Assembly: GCA_016235595.1 (NCBI GenBank)
Contig: JACRJX010000029.1
Span: 513,971 to 577,970, forward strand
DNA: 64,000 bases
Source of the DNA: Verrucomicrobiota bacterium
GTDB lineage: Bacteria > Verrucomicrobiota > Verrucomicrobiia > CAIQCK01
Direction of reading: 5' to 3'
The notes under the pieces were generated by a model. It saw only the letters and a list, made by a program, of their open reading frames with translations, did no database searches and was not told the origin of the DNA. A program made the translations under genes and the position numbers. Shown in pieces: positions 12,848-22,636 of this stretch (within the stretch, counting starts at the first letter, position 1; every line of letters begins with the position of its first letter).

Positions 12848-12983
12848 TGTCTTTGTCCCTTAACCAACGCGAAAGTTGCAGAGCGGATGAGCCGCGTCCT
12901 TTCTTACGATCTCCGGCAAGCGAACAACAATCGGGTGACAACAAACCACGGACTGTCTCACCCCTGATTCCGCCACGCCCGTC

Positions 12984-14990
12984 CTAGCGGGAGACCGGTT
13001 TGTATTGCAGCTGGAACTTCCGAACGAGTGTCTTCTTCGCCGGGCCCTTCGTTGCTTCCACCGTGATCGTTCCTTCTTTGGACGGCGCTATCGCGACCAG
13101 GAACAACCCATCGTCCGCAACTGACGTCTCACGACCATTAACACTGACGACGGTTCCCGGCTCCGCCCAACCGTGGACGTCGATGGCACAATCGTTTGCG
13201 ACGACCGAGTGCTCGATAGGATTGGTTTGGAGAATCACGCGGGGCGACGTATCAACTCCAACAGCTTCTTCAATGGCCTGTCGCCGGGCCGCGTACAGCA
13301 CCTCCGGGTCACGCGTGTAATCACTGCACGTCTGGACCACCTGCAAAGCAATCTCTTTCCCGCGCCGCGCCGGTTCGATCAGCGGGGCCACGCGAGGACT
13401 GAGCTTCGCCTTGATCGCGGCTATCTTGTTTTCCAGAAGCCAGAGGCATTCATAGTCCTGCAGCCCATTTCGCATCTGTTCCCATCGGAGAGAATTCAGC
13501 AGGCCCCCTTTCTTCGGGTAGACATGCCAGCCGTCGCCACGGTGTTTGCCTGGCGCGCCGACAGGATCGTCCGTCCAGGAATTCAGCCCCCAGTGCAGGT
13601 AACCTTTCATGCCGTAGCGGTAGTTCAACCAATGCATGATCCTCGATTCGATCAGCGGAACATCGACCGTCTTGTTCGGCAACGATCCATTCTGGAAAAT
13701 GCCCACGGTATAGAACCACAGTTCGTTGCCGCGGCGCTGGGCTTCTTCATAAGCGCCCAGCCATGTGGCCAGGTGATCGAGTTTGGGAACCCACACCTCC
13801 AGGCGGTTCAGGCAGTGAGTGGTTTCGATGGCGTCGATCCTGCGAAGTTCCGGCGCGTGCTGATGAACAAAGTCGGAAGCCTTGCGCCAATCCACGACGT
13901 TATGATTGGAAGGCTCGTCGCAAATGTGGAAGACCGTCTTTTCCAACCATTTTTTCTCACGAAGATGTTTCACAAACGCCGGCAGGAACTTGGACAGAAA
14001 CTCCTTGCCGTCAATCCTGACGGTCTTGTCGCTGACTTCGTCTCTGATGACGAAGTCCCTCAACAGAATCTCGCGACTCGACCACCCTCCCTCCCCGAAG
14101 TGGGCAACGAATCCTGTTTCCAACAGATTCATGCGCCCGGTGCTCCAGAAGACATTCGCCCAGCGATCGAAGGCGGAAAAATCGAATTTGAATTTCCCGT
14201 CGGCCGCCCGTGTGGTCCGGATCAAATCCAGACTCACCCGGAAGACATTCTGCCGGTGGTCGGCCATGTTCCTGGCATAGACGGCGAGCATCTTGTAAAA
14301 CGCGTCCAGGTTGCCCGGATCGATTCCGTGGTGTTCCTTGAACTGGTGCGTGGAGAACCATTCCGCAACCATCACGTGGCGGTCATCGGGAAGGGTCAGC
14401 GGATAGACCGTTACAATCAGGGGCAGTGCCACGCTGGCGTCGCCCGAACGGACCGTGACGTCACCCCGGTATTCTCCGGGCTGGGCATCCCGTGGAATCC
14501 GGACAGTCAGGTAGACGGCCTTCAGCGAACCTTTTGCCACCTGACACTTCTGCTGGTCGCTCAGCAGGTCGGGGAATCTGGCCGGGGCCGGCCTCGTCAG
14601 GTCGCTCTTTACGAGCTTGGGTGTGTTGGCCTCGATGAAAATGCTCTCGACGAAATTCCACTGAACCACATCCGCGCCCCACGTGGCGGAAGACCCGGCA
14701 TGTTTGAGCGGTTCAATCACAACCGTCATATCCTTGAGATCTTCGCTGGCTTGGACGACACACTGGGCTGAGATGGTCTCGTTGACGATGCCGAACATGC
14801 GGACTTCTTTCGTCCGGGGGCCGGACAAACCGTATCCATCTTCAAAGATGCGAACGGCATCGCTGACGGCATAGGCTTCAAAAGGGGCAGCTGCAGCGCA
14901 CTCGGGAATACCGTTTGCCAGAATGATTCCAGCCGACAGAATCGATACCTGAGCCATTGTCTTGAGAAAGGGTGTGTCGTGAGACTTCAT
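12984..14990 (-). CDS. exported glycoside hydrolase-like protein (DUF4091/GH123-like)
   Basis: 668 aa with a signal peptide (ILANGIPECAAAAP). An N-terminal beta-sandwich (about 35-210) precedes a TIM-barrel-like region with FHICDEPSNHN, the Asp-Glu pair expected for GH123/DUF4091 enzymes that use substrate-assisted catalysis on N-acetylated sugars. Further conserved segments are WLGAYEEAQRRGNELWFYT and YGMKGYLHWGLNSW. A C-terminal Ig-like beta domain closes the protein. Likely periplasmic or secreted, acting on an acetylated glycan; exact substrate unknown. Confidence 0.8.
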   Translation of the reverse strand: MKSHDTPFLKTMAQVSILSAGIILANGIPECAAAAPFEAYAVSDAVRIFEDGYGLSGPRTKEVRMFGIVNETISAQCVVQASEDLKDMTVVIEPLKHAGSSATWGADVVQWNFVESIFIEANTPKLVKSDLTRPAPARFPDLLSDQQKCQVAKGSLKAVYLTVRIPRDAQPGEYRGDVTVRSGDASVALPLIVTVYPLTLPDDRHVMVAEWFSTHQFKEHHGIDPGNLDAFYKMLAVYARNMADHRQNVFRVSLDLIRTTRAADGKFKFDFSAFDRWANVFWSTGRMNLLETGFVAHFGEGGWSSREILLRDFVIRDEVSDKTVRIDGKEFLSKFLPAFVKHLREKKWLEKTVFHICDEPSNHNVVDWRKASDFVHQHAPELRRIDAIETTHCLNRLEVWVPKLDHLATWLGAYEEAQRRGNELWFYTVGIFQNGSLPNKTVDVPLIESRIMHWLNYRYGMKGYLHWGLNSWTDDPVGAPGKHRGDGWHVYPKKGGLLNSLRWEQMRNGLQDYECLWLLENKIAAIKAKLSPRVAPLIEPARRGKEIALQVVQTCSDYTRDPEVLYAARRQAIEEAVGVDTSPRVILQTNPIEHSVVANDCAIDVHGWAEPGTVVSVNGRETSVADDGLFLVAIAPSKEGTITVEATKGPAKKTLVRKFQLQYKPVSR

Positions 14991-15204
14991 ATTTGAATCC
15001 TTGGGCGCGCGCAGATTACGACTGAGGGCCGTCCGGCATCAATCAGAAAGCGGCGCTGAGTACTGCTGGAGCCACTGGTTGCCGGTACAAGTTCCTGAAA
15101 GCGGTTTCTTGCGTTGACGGTCCGAGGCGTCGGCGTATCCTTGTGCCAGCGAAGCACGAAAGCGCAACGATGCGTCTGACTGGCGAGCAGGAGTGAAAGC
15201 ACGC

Positions 15205-16872
15205 ATGATACACGAGCCTCGGTTACCCGATGTCCGGCTCGGGAAGACATCCCGACGTGAATTTCTTCGGTGGAGCGGCGGTCTGGTTGTCGGTTCGGCG
15301 CTGACAGGTGTGATGTCGGCCGCTGACAGCGTGACTTCGCCCGGCGAAGCGGCACGAGCTTGGTTTGGTCCGCCGGTGTGGCCGCCCTTGGAAAAAGTGG
15401 AAGCCGTGTTACGGGACTGGGCAAAAAAGCACCCACGTCTCATGCGGCTGGATGACATCGGGCGGTCGGTCCAAGGCCGAACCCTGTATGCCATCAGGCT
15501 TACGGACTCGAATCGCGATGAGGGAGATAAAGAGCACGCGCTGGTGACTGCCCTGCATTCCGGGTTGGAGCGGTCCGGTTCCAATACCGTGCTGAGCATC
15601 ATCGAGTGGCTTCTTTCGGGCGAATCAGCGGCCAACGAGATTCTTCGGCGTCAGGTGGTGGTCTGCCTGCCCATTCCCGACCCGGACCGGTATGTGGCAG
15701 GCACGGTCAGTCCCGTGTATGGCGCGTGGACTCTCGACGGCCCACGCGACCCGGATCGCTCGCCCGAAGCCATGGCGGTCAAGAAGATGATGGACCTCTA
15801 TCAACCCGAGGTGCATGCGGACATTCACGGCACGAATCTGGAGTTTTCCCGTTATGTCATGATCGAGAATTCGGGGGCATCCTACTCCAATCTGGCGCTC
15901 CGGCCCTATCACCGGGAGATTATCCGACAGATGGATGAGGCTGCGTTGGCGGAAGGCTACCCTTCCGATTTAACGGAATCCGACGCGGAGCGCTTGTATT
16001 GGGGACCCGGATTGGAACCGATGAAGTCCAAGCTGTGGGTGGGCAGACCGAACGGTTACGCTGCCATCTACGGCTACTACCACTACCACACGTTGGTTTC
16101 CGCGTCGGAGGTCGCTTGGGAACGCAGCGGCGTGCTGCGTCATCGCCGATTGCTGGAGATCGGCAATGAAACCTGGCCGGGCGAACACTACGCGGGATAC
16201 CCCACCCGTGTCGTCATGGCCAATACACATTCGATGGTCACAGCGTATGGTCAAACGGCTTCGGCGCGAAGGCGCAGCCGCGTTGAACTCTGGAACAAGC
16301 TGCACCAAATGACATTCGGCATTCTGGACCCTGTGGTCGAGGGCAAGATGATGTGCGTGTGCGCGACCTCGTCTGCCGCCACAGGCAAATGGCTTAAGGA
16401 CCGATCCCTGAAGGGCATGATCAGCGGTCTGCGAAGTCACCCCGGGATGAATGCCGAGGCCATCGCTCAATTTTCAGAGGGTTGGCCCGCGGGCCAGAAC
16501 AGTCCCGAGCCGTTCCTCGCCTTGCAGACAGGGGCATCTGATACGAAAGGCGCCCCGGCGGGAAAGACCTCGCCTGCGAGACAGGACGACGGGCCCATTC
16601 AGAACGGCCTGTGCCTGCGTATCCGTCTTCCCTACCGCAAAGCGCGGCTGATGGACCTTCGTGTAAATGGCCATCCCGTGTCCCCCTCTGAAACCGACGG
16701 TTTCGCGACGTGGACGGCGCGTGGATGCACCTACTGCCAAATCAATGTCGCCCCATCGCGACTTCGGACGCATGACTTGTTCGTCGTTACCTGCCAGTAC
16801 GATCCGTGCGAAAAGCGGGGACACTGGGACACGTGGCGTTCCCTCCCGGATCGCCTTGAACAACGGAAATGA
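15205..16872 (+). CDS. Tat-exported M14-like zinc carboxypeptidase
   Basis: About 555 aa from ATG 15205 (an upstream GTG at 15193 is possible). Twin-arginine signal TSRREFLRW. An M14 peptidase fold is indicated by SVQGRTLYAIRL, HSGLERSG (zinc HxxE-type motif), PIPDPDRY and the later HADIHGTN zinc histidine. The C-terminal 150 residues are a separate beta domain. Predicted to remove C-terminal residues or act on peptidoglycan or peptide substrates in the periplasm. Its stop overlaps the start of the following gene. Confidence 0.75.
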   Translation: MIHEPRLPDVRLGKTSRREFLRWSGGLVVGSALTGVMSAADSVTSPGEAARAWFGPPVWPPLEKVEAVLRDWAKKHPRLMRLDDIGRSVQGRTLYAIRLTDSNRDEGDKEHALVTALHSGLERSGSNTVLSIIEWLLSGESAANEILRRQVVVCLPIPDPDRYVAGTVSPVYGAWTLDGPRDPDRSPEAMAVKKMMDLYQPEVHADIHGTNLEFSRYVMIENSGASYSNLALRPYHREIIRQMDEAALAEGYPSDLTESDAERLYWGPGLEPMKSKLWVGRPNGYAAIYGYYHYHTLVSASEVAWERSGVLRHRRLLEIGNETWPGEHYAGYPTRVVMANTHSMVTAYGQTASARRRSRVELWNKLHQMTFGILDPVVEGKMMCVCATSSAATGKWLKDRSLKGMISGLRSHPGMNAEAIAQFSEGWPAGQNSPEPFLALQTGASDTKGAPAGKTSPARQDDGPIQNGLCLRIRLPYRKARLMDLRVNGHPVSPSETDGFATWTARGCTYCQINVAPSRLRTHDLFVVTCQYDPCEKRGHWDTWRSLPDRLEQRK

Positions 16873-17414
16873 AATCCTTGAAAAAATCCCTAATCATACT
16901 CCTTGTGGTCGCCACAGAGTTGTGGGGGCCGGACTGTTTGGCGCAGCGACACAGTCGCAAGAATGAGACTGCGACCGATACCACTGCTTCGGCGAGTCTG
17001 GCGCCGCTGGTGAAAAAGATTGGCGGGATGTTGCCTTTACGTAATGCAAACAGCGCCGCAAACGCAGCAGGTCAGATCATCGTTCTGAGAGGTGGTTTTG
17101 CTGCCGAACGCACCAAGGCAACGCCGGAACGCCAGCAAGTATTGACCGCGGCCATCTTCGTTTGCGATCTCATGACCAGGGCGTTTGATGAGCGTCGTCA
17201 AGCTGAAGCCAATGCCAAGGCGACGAAAGTGGTTCGCGTCACTCCCAGCACGAGGTCGCGGGAAAAAAAGCGCCAGGCGAATGAGGCCGATGCTGTCTTT
17301 GATCAGGCGGTCGTATCGAACTGGAACAATCGCAAGGCGGAATTGATCAGTCAGATCGGCATCGCCTACGGCAAGCTGCAATCTTTGGAGGCCCGGTCTC
17401 CATCGGCGAAGTAG
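16869..17414 (+). CDS. exported hypothetical protein, translationally coupled
   Basis: 181 aa. ATG overlaps the TGA of the M14 gene (ATGA), so the two are one transcript. Signal peptide MKSLKKSLIILLVVATELWGPDCLAQ, followed by an Ala/Lys/Arg-rich helical body with likely coiled-coil segments. No family recognised; context suggests an accessory of the peptidase. Confidence 0.75.
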   Translation: MKSLKKSLIILLVVATELWGPDCLAQRHSRKNETATDTTASASLAPLVKKIGGMLPLRNANSAANAAGQIIVLRGGFAAERTKATPERQQVLTAAIFVCDLMTRAFDERRQAEANAKATKVVRVTPSTRSREKKRQANEADAVFDQAVVSNWNNRKAELISQIGIAYGKLQSLEARSPSAK

Positions 17415-17514
17415 CAAGTCAAACATTGGCATGCCGGCGCAGCAACGCAAGAGGCGCCCGGCTGGTTATGGCAGACGGTCCTCGTCCAAAAAATGCCGCG
17501 GCTCCTGGTGGTCC

Positions 17515-18711
17515 TCACCCCCAGATGGAATCTGTGGTGGCGTAAAAAATCGCCGAACGTTTAGGCCCGTAGGATTCCTTGCCGTTGTGAGCGCTGTTCA
17601 CACCGGTATAGAAGAGATGCCATTTCCCATTTCGTTGAACCAAGTGGTTGGAAGCATAGATGCCGTAGGAGTCCACCTGAGTCTTGTCACTGCGAGGCAA
17701 CCATGCGCGGCGCACAGGCCGGTCCCATTTCACTCCATCCCGGGAGAAACACCACTCCAAGTCCATCGTCTGAGCCCGCAGCCGGTAATGTCCCATCATC
17801 CCAACACGCCCCTTGGGAGTGTATGTCACCGCCAGGTAATAGAACTGTTGGTCCGCCGGATCTCCAGCATCGCGGACAATCACACGCTGGCGGGTTTCAA
17901 AGTGCAAACCATCTTCTGAAGCGTAGCGGTCTATCACCCGGATCCAGCCGGGGGCGTTGTCAAAAGCCACATAGGCCGGGTCCTCTTTGGGGACCCGCTG
18001 GAGGCCGACGGAATACATCTCAAACGTGCCGTCCGGCAGTTGATAAACATTGGTGGCGTCATTGGAGATCTGCCGCGGCAAGGCAAGCGGTTCATCCGCC
18101 GGACGATCCTTGTGTTTCTCCTTGCGCATCACAACACCGTGAGGATCGGCGACGCCCCACGCTGCCCGGTCGTTTGGATGGTGTAACACCGGTCTCAGAG
18201 GATCCAGCACACGATACCGGCGTCCATCCTCACTTTCCGCCGCCAGGTAGCGGACGACGCCTGGCCCATGCGCCCAAAAGTAAATGCGATGGCGGCCATT
18301 CTTTAACAACAGATGAATGCCCTGCACCGGGTTCCATTTTTCCGGAAGGTTCCCGATGGCAAAAGGCTCGTCGGCAGGTTCGCCCGGGGAACAACGGGCG
18401 ACGACCTTCTTGAACGGACCGCCCGGCACACCGTCCGCATAGGCCAGCGTATAAACCTTGCTGCTCGAAGAATACCATATGCGCCAGCGATCTCCTTCCA
18501 ACGGCTCCGTCGGGCAGGTGAAATTCTGTATGCTTCCCCCTTCCCAAGGTTCGGTGGCATCCAGGATCATTCCGTGCTTCTTCCAAGCTGCCGGCAGACA
18601 TGGCGCGGGAGCAGCCGATTCATTGGCGACCGTATTCCGGGCGAACAAAGGAAGAGCCACACACGCGCCCGCAGCACGCATGGTTTTAGTCAGGAAATGC
18701 CGGCGATTCAT
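17515..18711 (-). CDS. Tat-exported propeller protein, glycosidase-like (GH43/GH32 type)
   Basis: 398 aa from MNRRHFLTKTM, a Tat signal. Repeated short beta segments such as RWRIWYSSSSKVYTLAYADG, KNGRHRIYFWAHGPG and GKWHLFYTGVNSAHNG are typical of five-bladed-propeller glycosidases. No clear catalytic triad could be assigned by eye. Transcribed toward the M14/hypothetical pair. Confidence 0.65.
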   Translation of the reverse strand: MNRRHFLTKTMRAAGACVALPLFARNTVANESAAPAPCLPAAWKKHGMILDATEPWEGGSIQNFTCPTEPLEGDRWRIWYSSSSKVYTLAYADGVPGGPFKKVVARCSPGEPADEPFAIGNLPEKWNPVQGIHLLLKNGRHRIYFWAHGPGVVRYLAAESEDGRRYRVLDPLRPVLHHPNDRAAWGVADPHGVVMRKEKHKDRPADEPLALPRQISNDATNVYQLPDGTFEMYSVGLQRVPKEDPAYVAFDNAPGWIRVIDRYASEDGLHFETRQRVIVRDAGDPADQQFYYLAVTYTPKGRVGMMGHYRLRAQTMDLEWCFSRDGVKWDRPVRRAWLPRSDKTQVDSYGIYASNHLVQRNGKWHLFYTGVNSAHNGKESYGPKRSAIFYATTDSIWG

Positions 18712-18873
18712 GGTTGGTAGCATGATCCCCGTTCACTACCACTTCCCGGCAATACCGTCGAGAAACATTCTTTCATCTGTTGTCCGCACCGTGCTGGCTG
18801 GCGCGTTCTTTTGTTTTCACTCAGTCGGCTTCGCAAAACCATCGGAACCATGGCATACTCTCGATCAAGTCCC

Positions 18874-20016
18874 ATGCCTGAAACCAACAATACCGCGCAT
18901 ATGGAAGTGCGTCGCCGTGGAGAGAATCTCCTGGTGGTGAACTTGAGCGGCCAATGGCTGGCTCAGCCGGGATTGCCAGGCATCGAGGAAATCGAGAAGG
19001 AGTTGGCCCGCAGCACGGTTCCGCAATCCCTTGAGTTTGCCACGAATGGCTTGGGAGATTGGAACAGTGGTCTGTTGTCGTTTCTGCTCCGTTGCTCCGA
19101 GCTTTGCCGGCGAATGAATGTTGAGTTCAACAGCGAGACCTTGCCGCCCGGGGTGCGAAAGCTGATTCACCTCGCACAGGCTGTCCCGGAGATGAAGGAT
19201 GCGAAGCAAGACACGTCGGAGTTGCCGCATCTGGATCGCGTGGGGGAGCGGGCGATTCAGGCCGGGACCGGGTTCAAGGAAATGCTGACGTTTCTCGGCG
19301 AAGTGGTGATGGCCTCGTTCAAGCTGCTGCGCGGACGGGCGCAGTTCCGTTGGTCGGACACATGGTTGGCGATACAAGAGTGCGGCCCGGAGGCTTTGGG
19401 AGTGGTGGCCCTCATCAATTTTCTCGTGGGACTCATCCTGGCTTTTGTTGGCGCGGTGCAATTGACCAATTTCGGGGCCACCATTTACGTGGCCGATCTC
19501 GTGGCCATCGCCACGGTCCGGGAAATGGGCTGCCTGATGACCGGGATCATCCTGTGTGGGCGCACCGGCGCCGCCTTCGCAGCGCAACTTGGCACCATGA
19601 AGGTGAACGAGGAAATTGATGCCTTCACAACGTTCAGCATCTCGCCCATCGAGTTTCTGGTCCTGCCGCGAGTGATGGCGCTGGTGCTGATCATGCCGCT
19701 TCTGTGTGTGTTTGCGGATCTCATTGCCCTCATGGGCGGTTTCGCCGTGTCGGTTTCGATACTGGACATGAGCGCCGTGGAATATATCGATCGGACCATC
19801 CAGGCAATCGAGCTGAAGAGCTTTCTGCTGGGTGTTTTCAAGGGAAGCTTTTTCGGCATGCTGGTGGCGATCACCGGGTGTCTGCGTGGGATGCAGTGCG
19901 GCAACAGCGCGGCAGCCGTGGGTCTGGCCACCACCTCGGCCGTTGTGGCCGGCATCACCAGCATTATCGCGGCGGACGGAATCTTTGCGGTGATCTGCAA
20001 TGCGCTCAAGATCTAG
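18874..20016 (+). CDS. mlaE: Mla/Ttg2-type lipid ABC transporter permease with N-terminal STAS-like domain
   Basis: About 380 aa (ATG at 18850 is an alternative). The first 110 residues resemble a STAS domain (LLVVNLSGQWLAQPGL). The MlaE permease follows with the hallmark ADLVAIATVREMGCLMTGIILCGRTGAAFAAQLGTMKVNEEIDA, and ends with GCLRGMQCGNSAAAVGLATTSAVV. Inner-membrane part of an MCE-type phospholipid transporter. First gene of a four-gene operon with 2-nt spacing or overlaps. Confidence 0.92.
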   Translation: MPETNNTAHMEVRRRGENLLVVNLSGQWLAQPGLPGIEEIEKELARSTVPQSLEFATNGLGDWNSGLLSFLLRCSELCRRMNVEFNSETLPPGVRKLIHLAQAVPEMKDAKQDTSELPHLDRVGERAIQAGTGFKEMLTFLGEVVMASFKLLRGRAQFRWSDTWLAIQECGPEALGVVALINFLVGLILAFVGAVQLTNFGATIYVADLVAIATVREMGCLMTGIILCGRTGAAFAAQLGTMKVNEEIDAFTTFSISPIEFLVLPRVMALVLIMPLLCVFADLIALMGGFAVSVSILDMSAVEYIDRTIQAIELKSFLLGVFKGSFFGMLVAITGCLRGMQCGNSAAAVGLATTSAVVAGITSIIAADGIFAVICNALKI

Positions 20017-20018
20017 TC

Positions 20019-20849
20019 ATGAGTAACATCGCTTCGAGCTGCAAAATTGAAATCCGGGACCTGACCCTGGCCTACGGGTCCTACGTGCTCATGCGCGGCA
20101 TCAACATGCGGATCCGGCGGGGCGAGGTGTTCGTCATCATGGGCGGCTCGGGCTGCGGCAAGAGCACTCTCCTCAAAACCATGATCGGCCTGAAAGCGCC
20201 GGCTCAGGGCGACGTCCTCTACGACGGCCGAAGCTTCTGGCATTCCAGCGAGACCGAGCAGCAGGTCACGCTGCGCCGGTTTGGCGTCCTCTTCCAAAGC
20301 AGCGCCTTGTGGAGCTCAATGACCCTGGAGGAAAACGTGGCGTTGCCCTTGGCCGAACACACCGGGTTGTCGCCCAGGGAAATCAATGACATCGTTCGGC
20401 TCAAGCTCTCACTGGTGGGTTTGAAGGGATTTGAAGACTATATGCCCGCTGAACTCTCCGGCGGCATGCGCAAGCGCGCCGCCCTGGCCCGGGCCATGGC
20501 GCTGGATCCGGAAGTGCTTTTCTTCGACGAGCCATCCGCCGGGCTGGATCCGGTTACCGCGCGCCGCCTGGACGATTTAATCCTTGAAATGCGCGACAGC
20601 CTTGGGACCACTATCGTGGTGGTGACTCACGACCTCCAAAGTATCTTCGCCATCGCCGACAACTCGATGTTCCTGGATGCTGCCACCCACACCATGCGGG
20701 CGGTGGGCAATCCGCGTGAACTGCTGAAGAAATCGGGCGACCCGTACCTGCTGGAGTTTCTCACCCGTGGAGAGAAGGCCGTCCCCACTGCCGATGCCGG
20801 AGCGGCACTTGAAGAGTCCACTGTTCGCCAACCCGCGCTGAACCTATGA
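20019..20849 (+). CDS. mlaF: MCE lipid transporter ATPase
   Basis: 276 aa. ABC ATPase with Walker A GGSGCGKST, Q-loop LFQSSALW, signature LSGGMRKRAALARA, Walker B VLFFDEP and switch His VVVTHD. The frame remains open upstream inside mlaE, but the ATG at 20019, two bases after the mlaE stop, is the natural start. Confidence 0.93.
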   Translation: MSNIASSCKIEIRDLTLAYGSYVLMRGINMRIRRGEVFVIMGGSGCGKSTLLKTMIGLKAPAQGDVLYDGRSFWHSSETEQQVTLRRFGVLFQSSALWSSMTLEENVALPLAEHTGLSPREINDIVRLKLSLVGLKGFEDYMPAELSGGMRKRAALARAMALDPEVLFFDEPSAGLDPVTARRLDDLILEMRDSLGTTIVVVTHDLQSIFAIADNSMFLDAATHTMRAVGNPRELLKKSGDPYLLEFLTRGEKAVPTADAGAALEESTVRQPALNL

Positions 20850-21835
20850 GCAAAAAGGTAAATCCAACCGCTGTAGGTTTGTTCATCATGATTGGCCTGG
20901 CGCTGGGAGTGGGGGGTGTCATCCTGTTCGGCTCATGGAAGATGTTCACCAAAACCGAAAAGTATATCCTGTACTTCAATGCGTCGGTGAAGGGGCTTAA
21001 TCCGGGCGCCCCGGTGCGATTCCGGGGGGTGACGGTGGGGTCCGTGGTCGAGACGTTGATTCACCACAATCAGGCGGCGGACGACACAGATATGCCGGTC
21101 ATCATTGAAGTGGACGAGACACTCGTCCAGAAGAAGACAGACCGCAGCATCAGCCTTTCGCAAGACACGTCCCTGGACAAGTTGATCAAGATGGGCATGC
21201 GCGGCGAACTCCAGGCCCAGAGCCTGTTGACCGGCGTTCTCTATGTGGAACTGGACATGCACCCCCATGCGCCGCCCGCGAAATTCCATCAGATCAAGCC
21301 GGAGTATAAGGAAATCCCGACCATACCGACACAGATTCAGGCTCTGATCGAAAATCTGGCGGATATCGACTTCAAAAAGACGATGGACCAGTTGAGCACC
21401 GTCCTGACACGACTCGACACCAGCCTGTCCGGATTGAAAGTGACCGATATTAACAACGGCCTGACGAACCTGCTGGTTTCCGTGAACCGGGTCGTTCAGT
21501 CACCCAACCTGACCAACAGCCTCAGTTCGTTCCATCGGACTTTGGACGAATACCGCCTCCTGTCTGAAACCGTGCGGGCCAAGGTCGATCCTTTGGCGAA
21601 CGGCGCCGACGCCACCCTCAAACAAGCGCAAGCAACGCTGGCGGAGCTTCGCCAAAGCCTTCAGAACGTGCGCGACATGCTGGCGCCGCAGGCCCCGCTG
21701 CGTCGCGATCTGGCGGTCACGATGGATGAGGTTGCCGAGGCGGCCCGTTCCCTCCGCGCTTTGGCCGATTTCCTGAACCGCAACCCCAACGCTTTGCTTT
21801 CCGGAAGAAAACCTCCCGAACAGAAGAAACCGTGA
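20846..21835 (+). CDS. mlaD: MCE-domain substrate-binding protein
   Basis: 329 aa. ATG overlaps the stop of mlaF. One N-terminal transmembrane helix (GLFIMIGLALGVGGVILFGSW), then an MCE domain (YILYFNASVKGLNPGAPVRFRGVTVGSV). The C-terminal half is a long helical region with heptad-like repeats, which would line a hydrophobic channel toward the outer membrane. Confidence 0.92.
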   Translation: MSKKVNPTAVGLFIMIGLALGVGGVILFGSWKMFTKTEKYILYFNASVKGLNPGAPVRFRGVTVGSVVETLIHHNQAADDTDMPVIIEVDETLVQKKTDRSISLSQDTSLDKLIKMGMRGELQAQSLLTGVLYVELDMHPHAPPAKFHQIKPEYKEIPTIPTQIQALIENLADIDFKKTMDQLSTVLTRLDTSLSGLKVTDINNGLTNLLVSVNRVVQSPNLTNSLSSFHRTLDEYRLLSETVRAKVDPLANGADATLKQAQATLAELRQSLQNVRDMLAPQAPLRRDLAVTMDEVAEAARSLRALADFLNRNPNALLSGRKPPEQKKP

Positions 21836-22473
21836 ACATTTCAAACGCATTCCTGCGGTTTGCCGTCCTTGGCTTGAGCGGTCTCGTTTTGGCCGGCTGT
21901 GTGAACTTCCAGCAGGTCACCGATCTGACTCATTCCTATGTCCTGTCAGCCATGCCTGCCGGGAAGCCGGCCACGGCTGGCTCCAACAGTGATCTGGCAG
22001 TGGGACTTGGCAGGGTTGACGTTCCCGCCTACCTGCTTGACAGTCGGATCGCTGTTCGCCAAGGCAGCAGTGAGATTGAATACTCCGACTACCATCGTTG
22101 GGCCGAACGGCTGGACAAAGGTATCCAACGAGTGCTGGGCGTGAACCTTGCTTCTCTTCTCTCCTCCGACCGGGTCGTGCTCTCGGCCTGGCAACGCAGC
22201 GAGGTCAAGGCCGAGGTTTATCTTGCCGTGCAACGATTCGAGTGCAACGCACAAGGCCAGGTCATCCTGGAAGCCCGCTGGCGAATAACTTCTCCCGGCG
22301 GAGAGAAGACGTTGCGCACCGACCACGCCGAGATCATGAGGCAGGGTCCTGCGTTCCGAACCGATGCCGACGGCGCCGTTGGCGAATTGAGCAAGGCACT
22401 CGCCGACCTGAGCCAGCAGATTGCCACCTCGGTGCAAAGCATTTCAGCCAGTCCAAAAGTCTCTCAACCCTGA
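21832..22473 (+). CDS. PqiC-like auxiliary lipoprotein
   Basis: 213 aa. GTG start overlapping the mlaD stop (GTGA). Lipobox LAGC. The body (YVLSAMPAG, VGLGRVDVPAYLLDSRIAVRQGSSEIEYSDYHRWAERLDKGIQRVL) matches ABC-type transport auxiliary lipoproteins of the PqiC/DUF330 type, which accompany MCE systems. Last gene of the operon. Confidence 0.85.
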   Translation: MNISNAFLRFAVLGLSGLVLAGCVNFQQVTDLTHSYVLSAMPAGKPATAGSNSDLAVGLGRVDVPAYLLDSRIAVRQGSSEIEYSDYHRWAERLDKGIQRVLGVNLASLLSSDRVVLSAWQRSEVKAEVYLAVQRFECNAQGQVILEARWRITSPGGEKTLRTDHAEIMRQGPAFRTDADGAVGELSKALADLSQQIATSVQSISASPKVSQP

Positions 22474-22636
22474 CGATTGCCCTGAAATCAAGGACCAGGA
22501 AGAAAGTTCACCGAATCGGATGATGTCGACAGCACCGATCGGATTATTGGTTTATTCTGTGTGTGCGATTTGCCGGACCGGGCACTGACGGATCGTCGTC
22601 GGCGTCGGTCTGGCCCAACTCAAAGGAAACATCACC

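Noticed and set aside
13173..14771. 532-codon plus-strand frame
   Set aside because: Antisense of the GH123-like gene; no motifs of its own.
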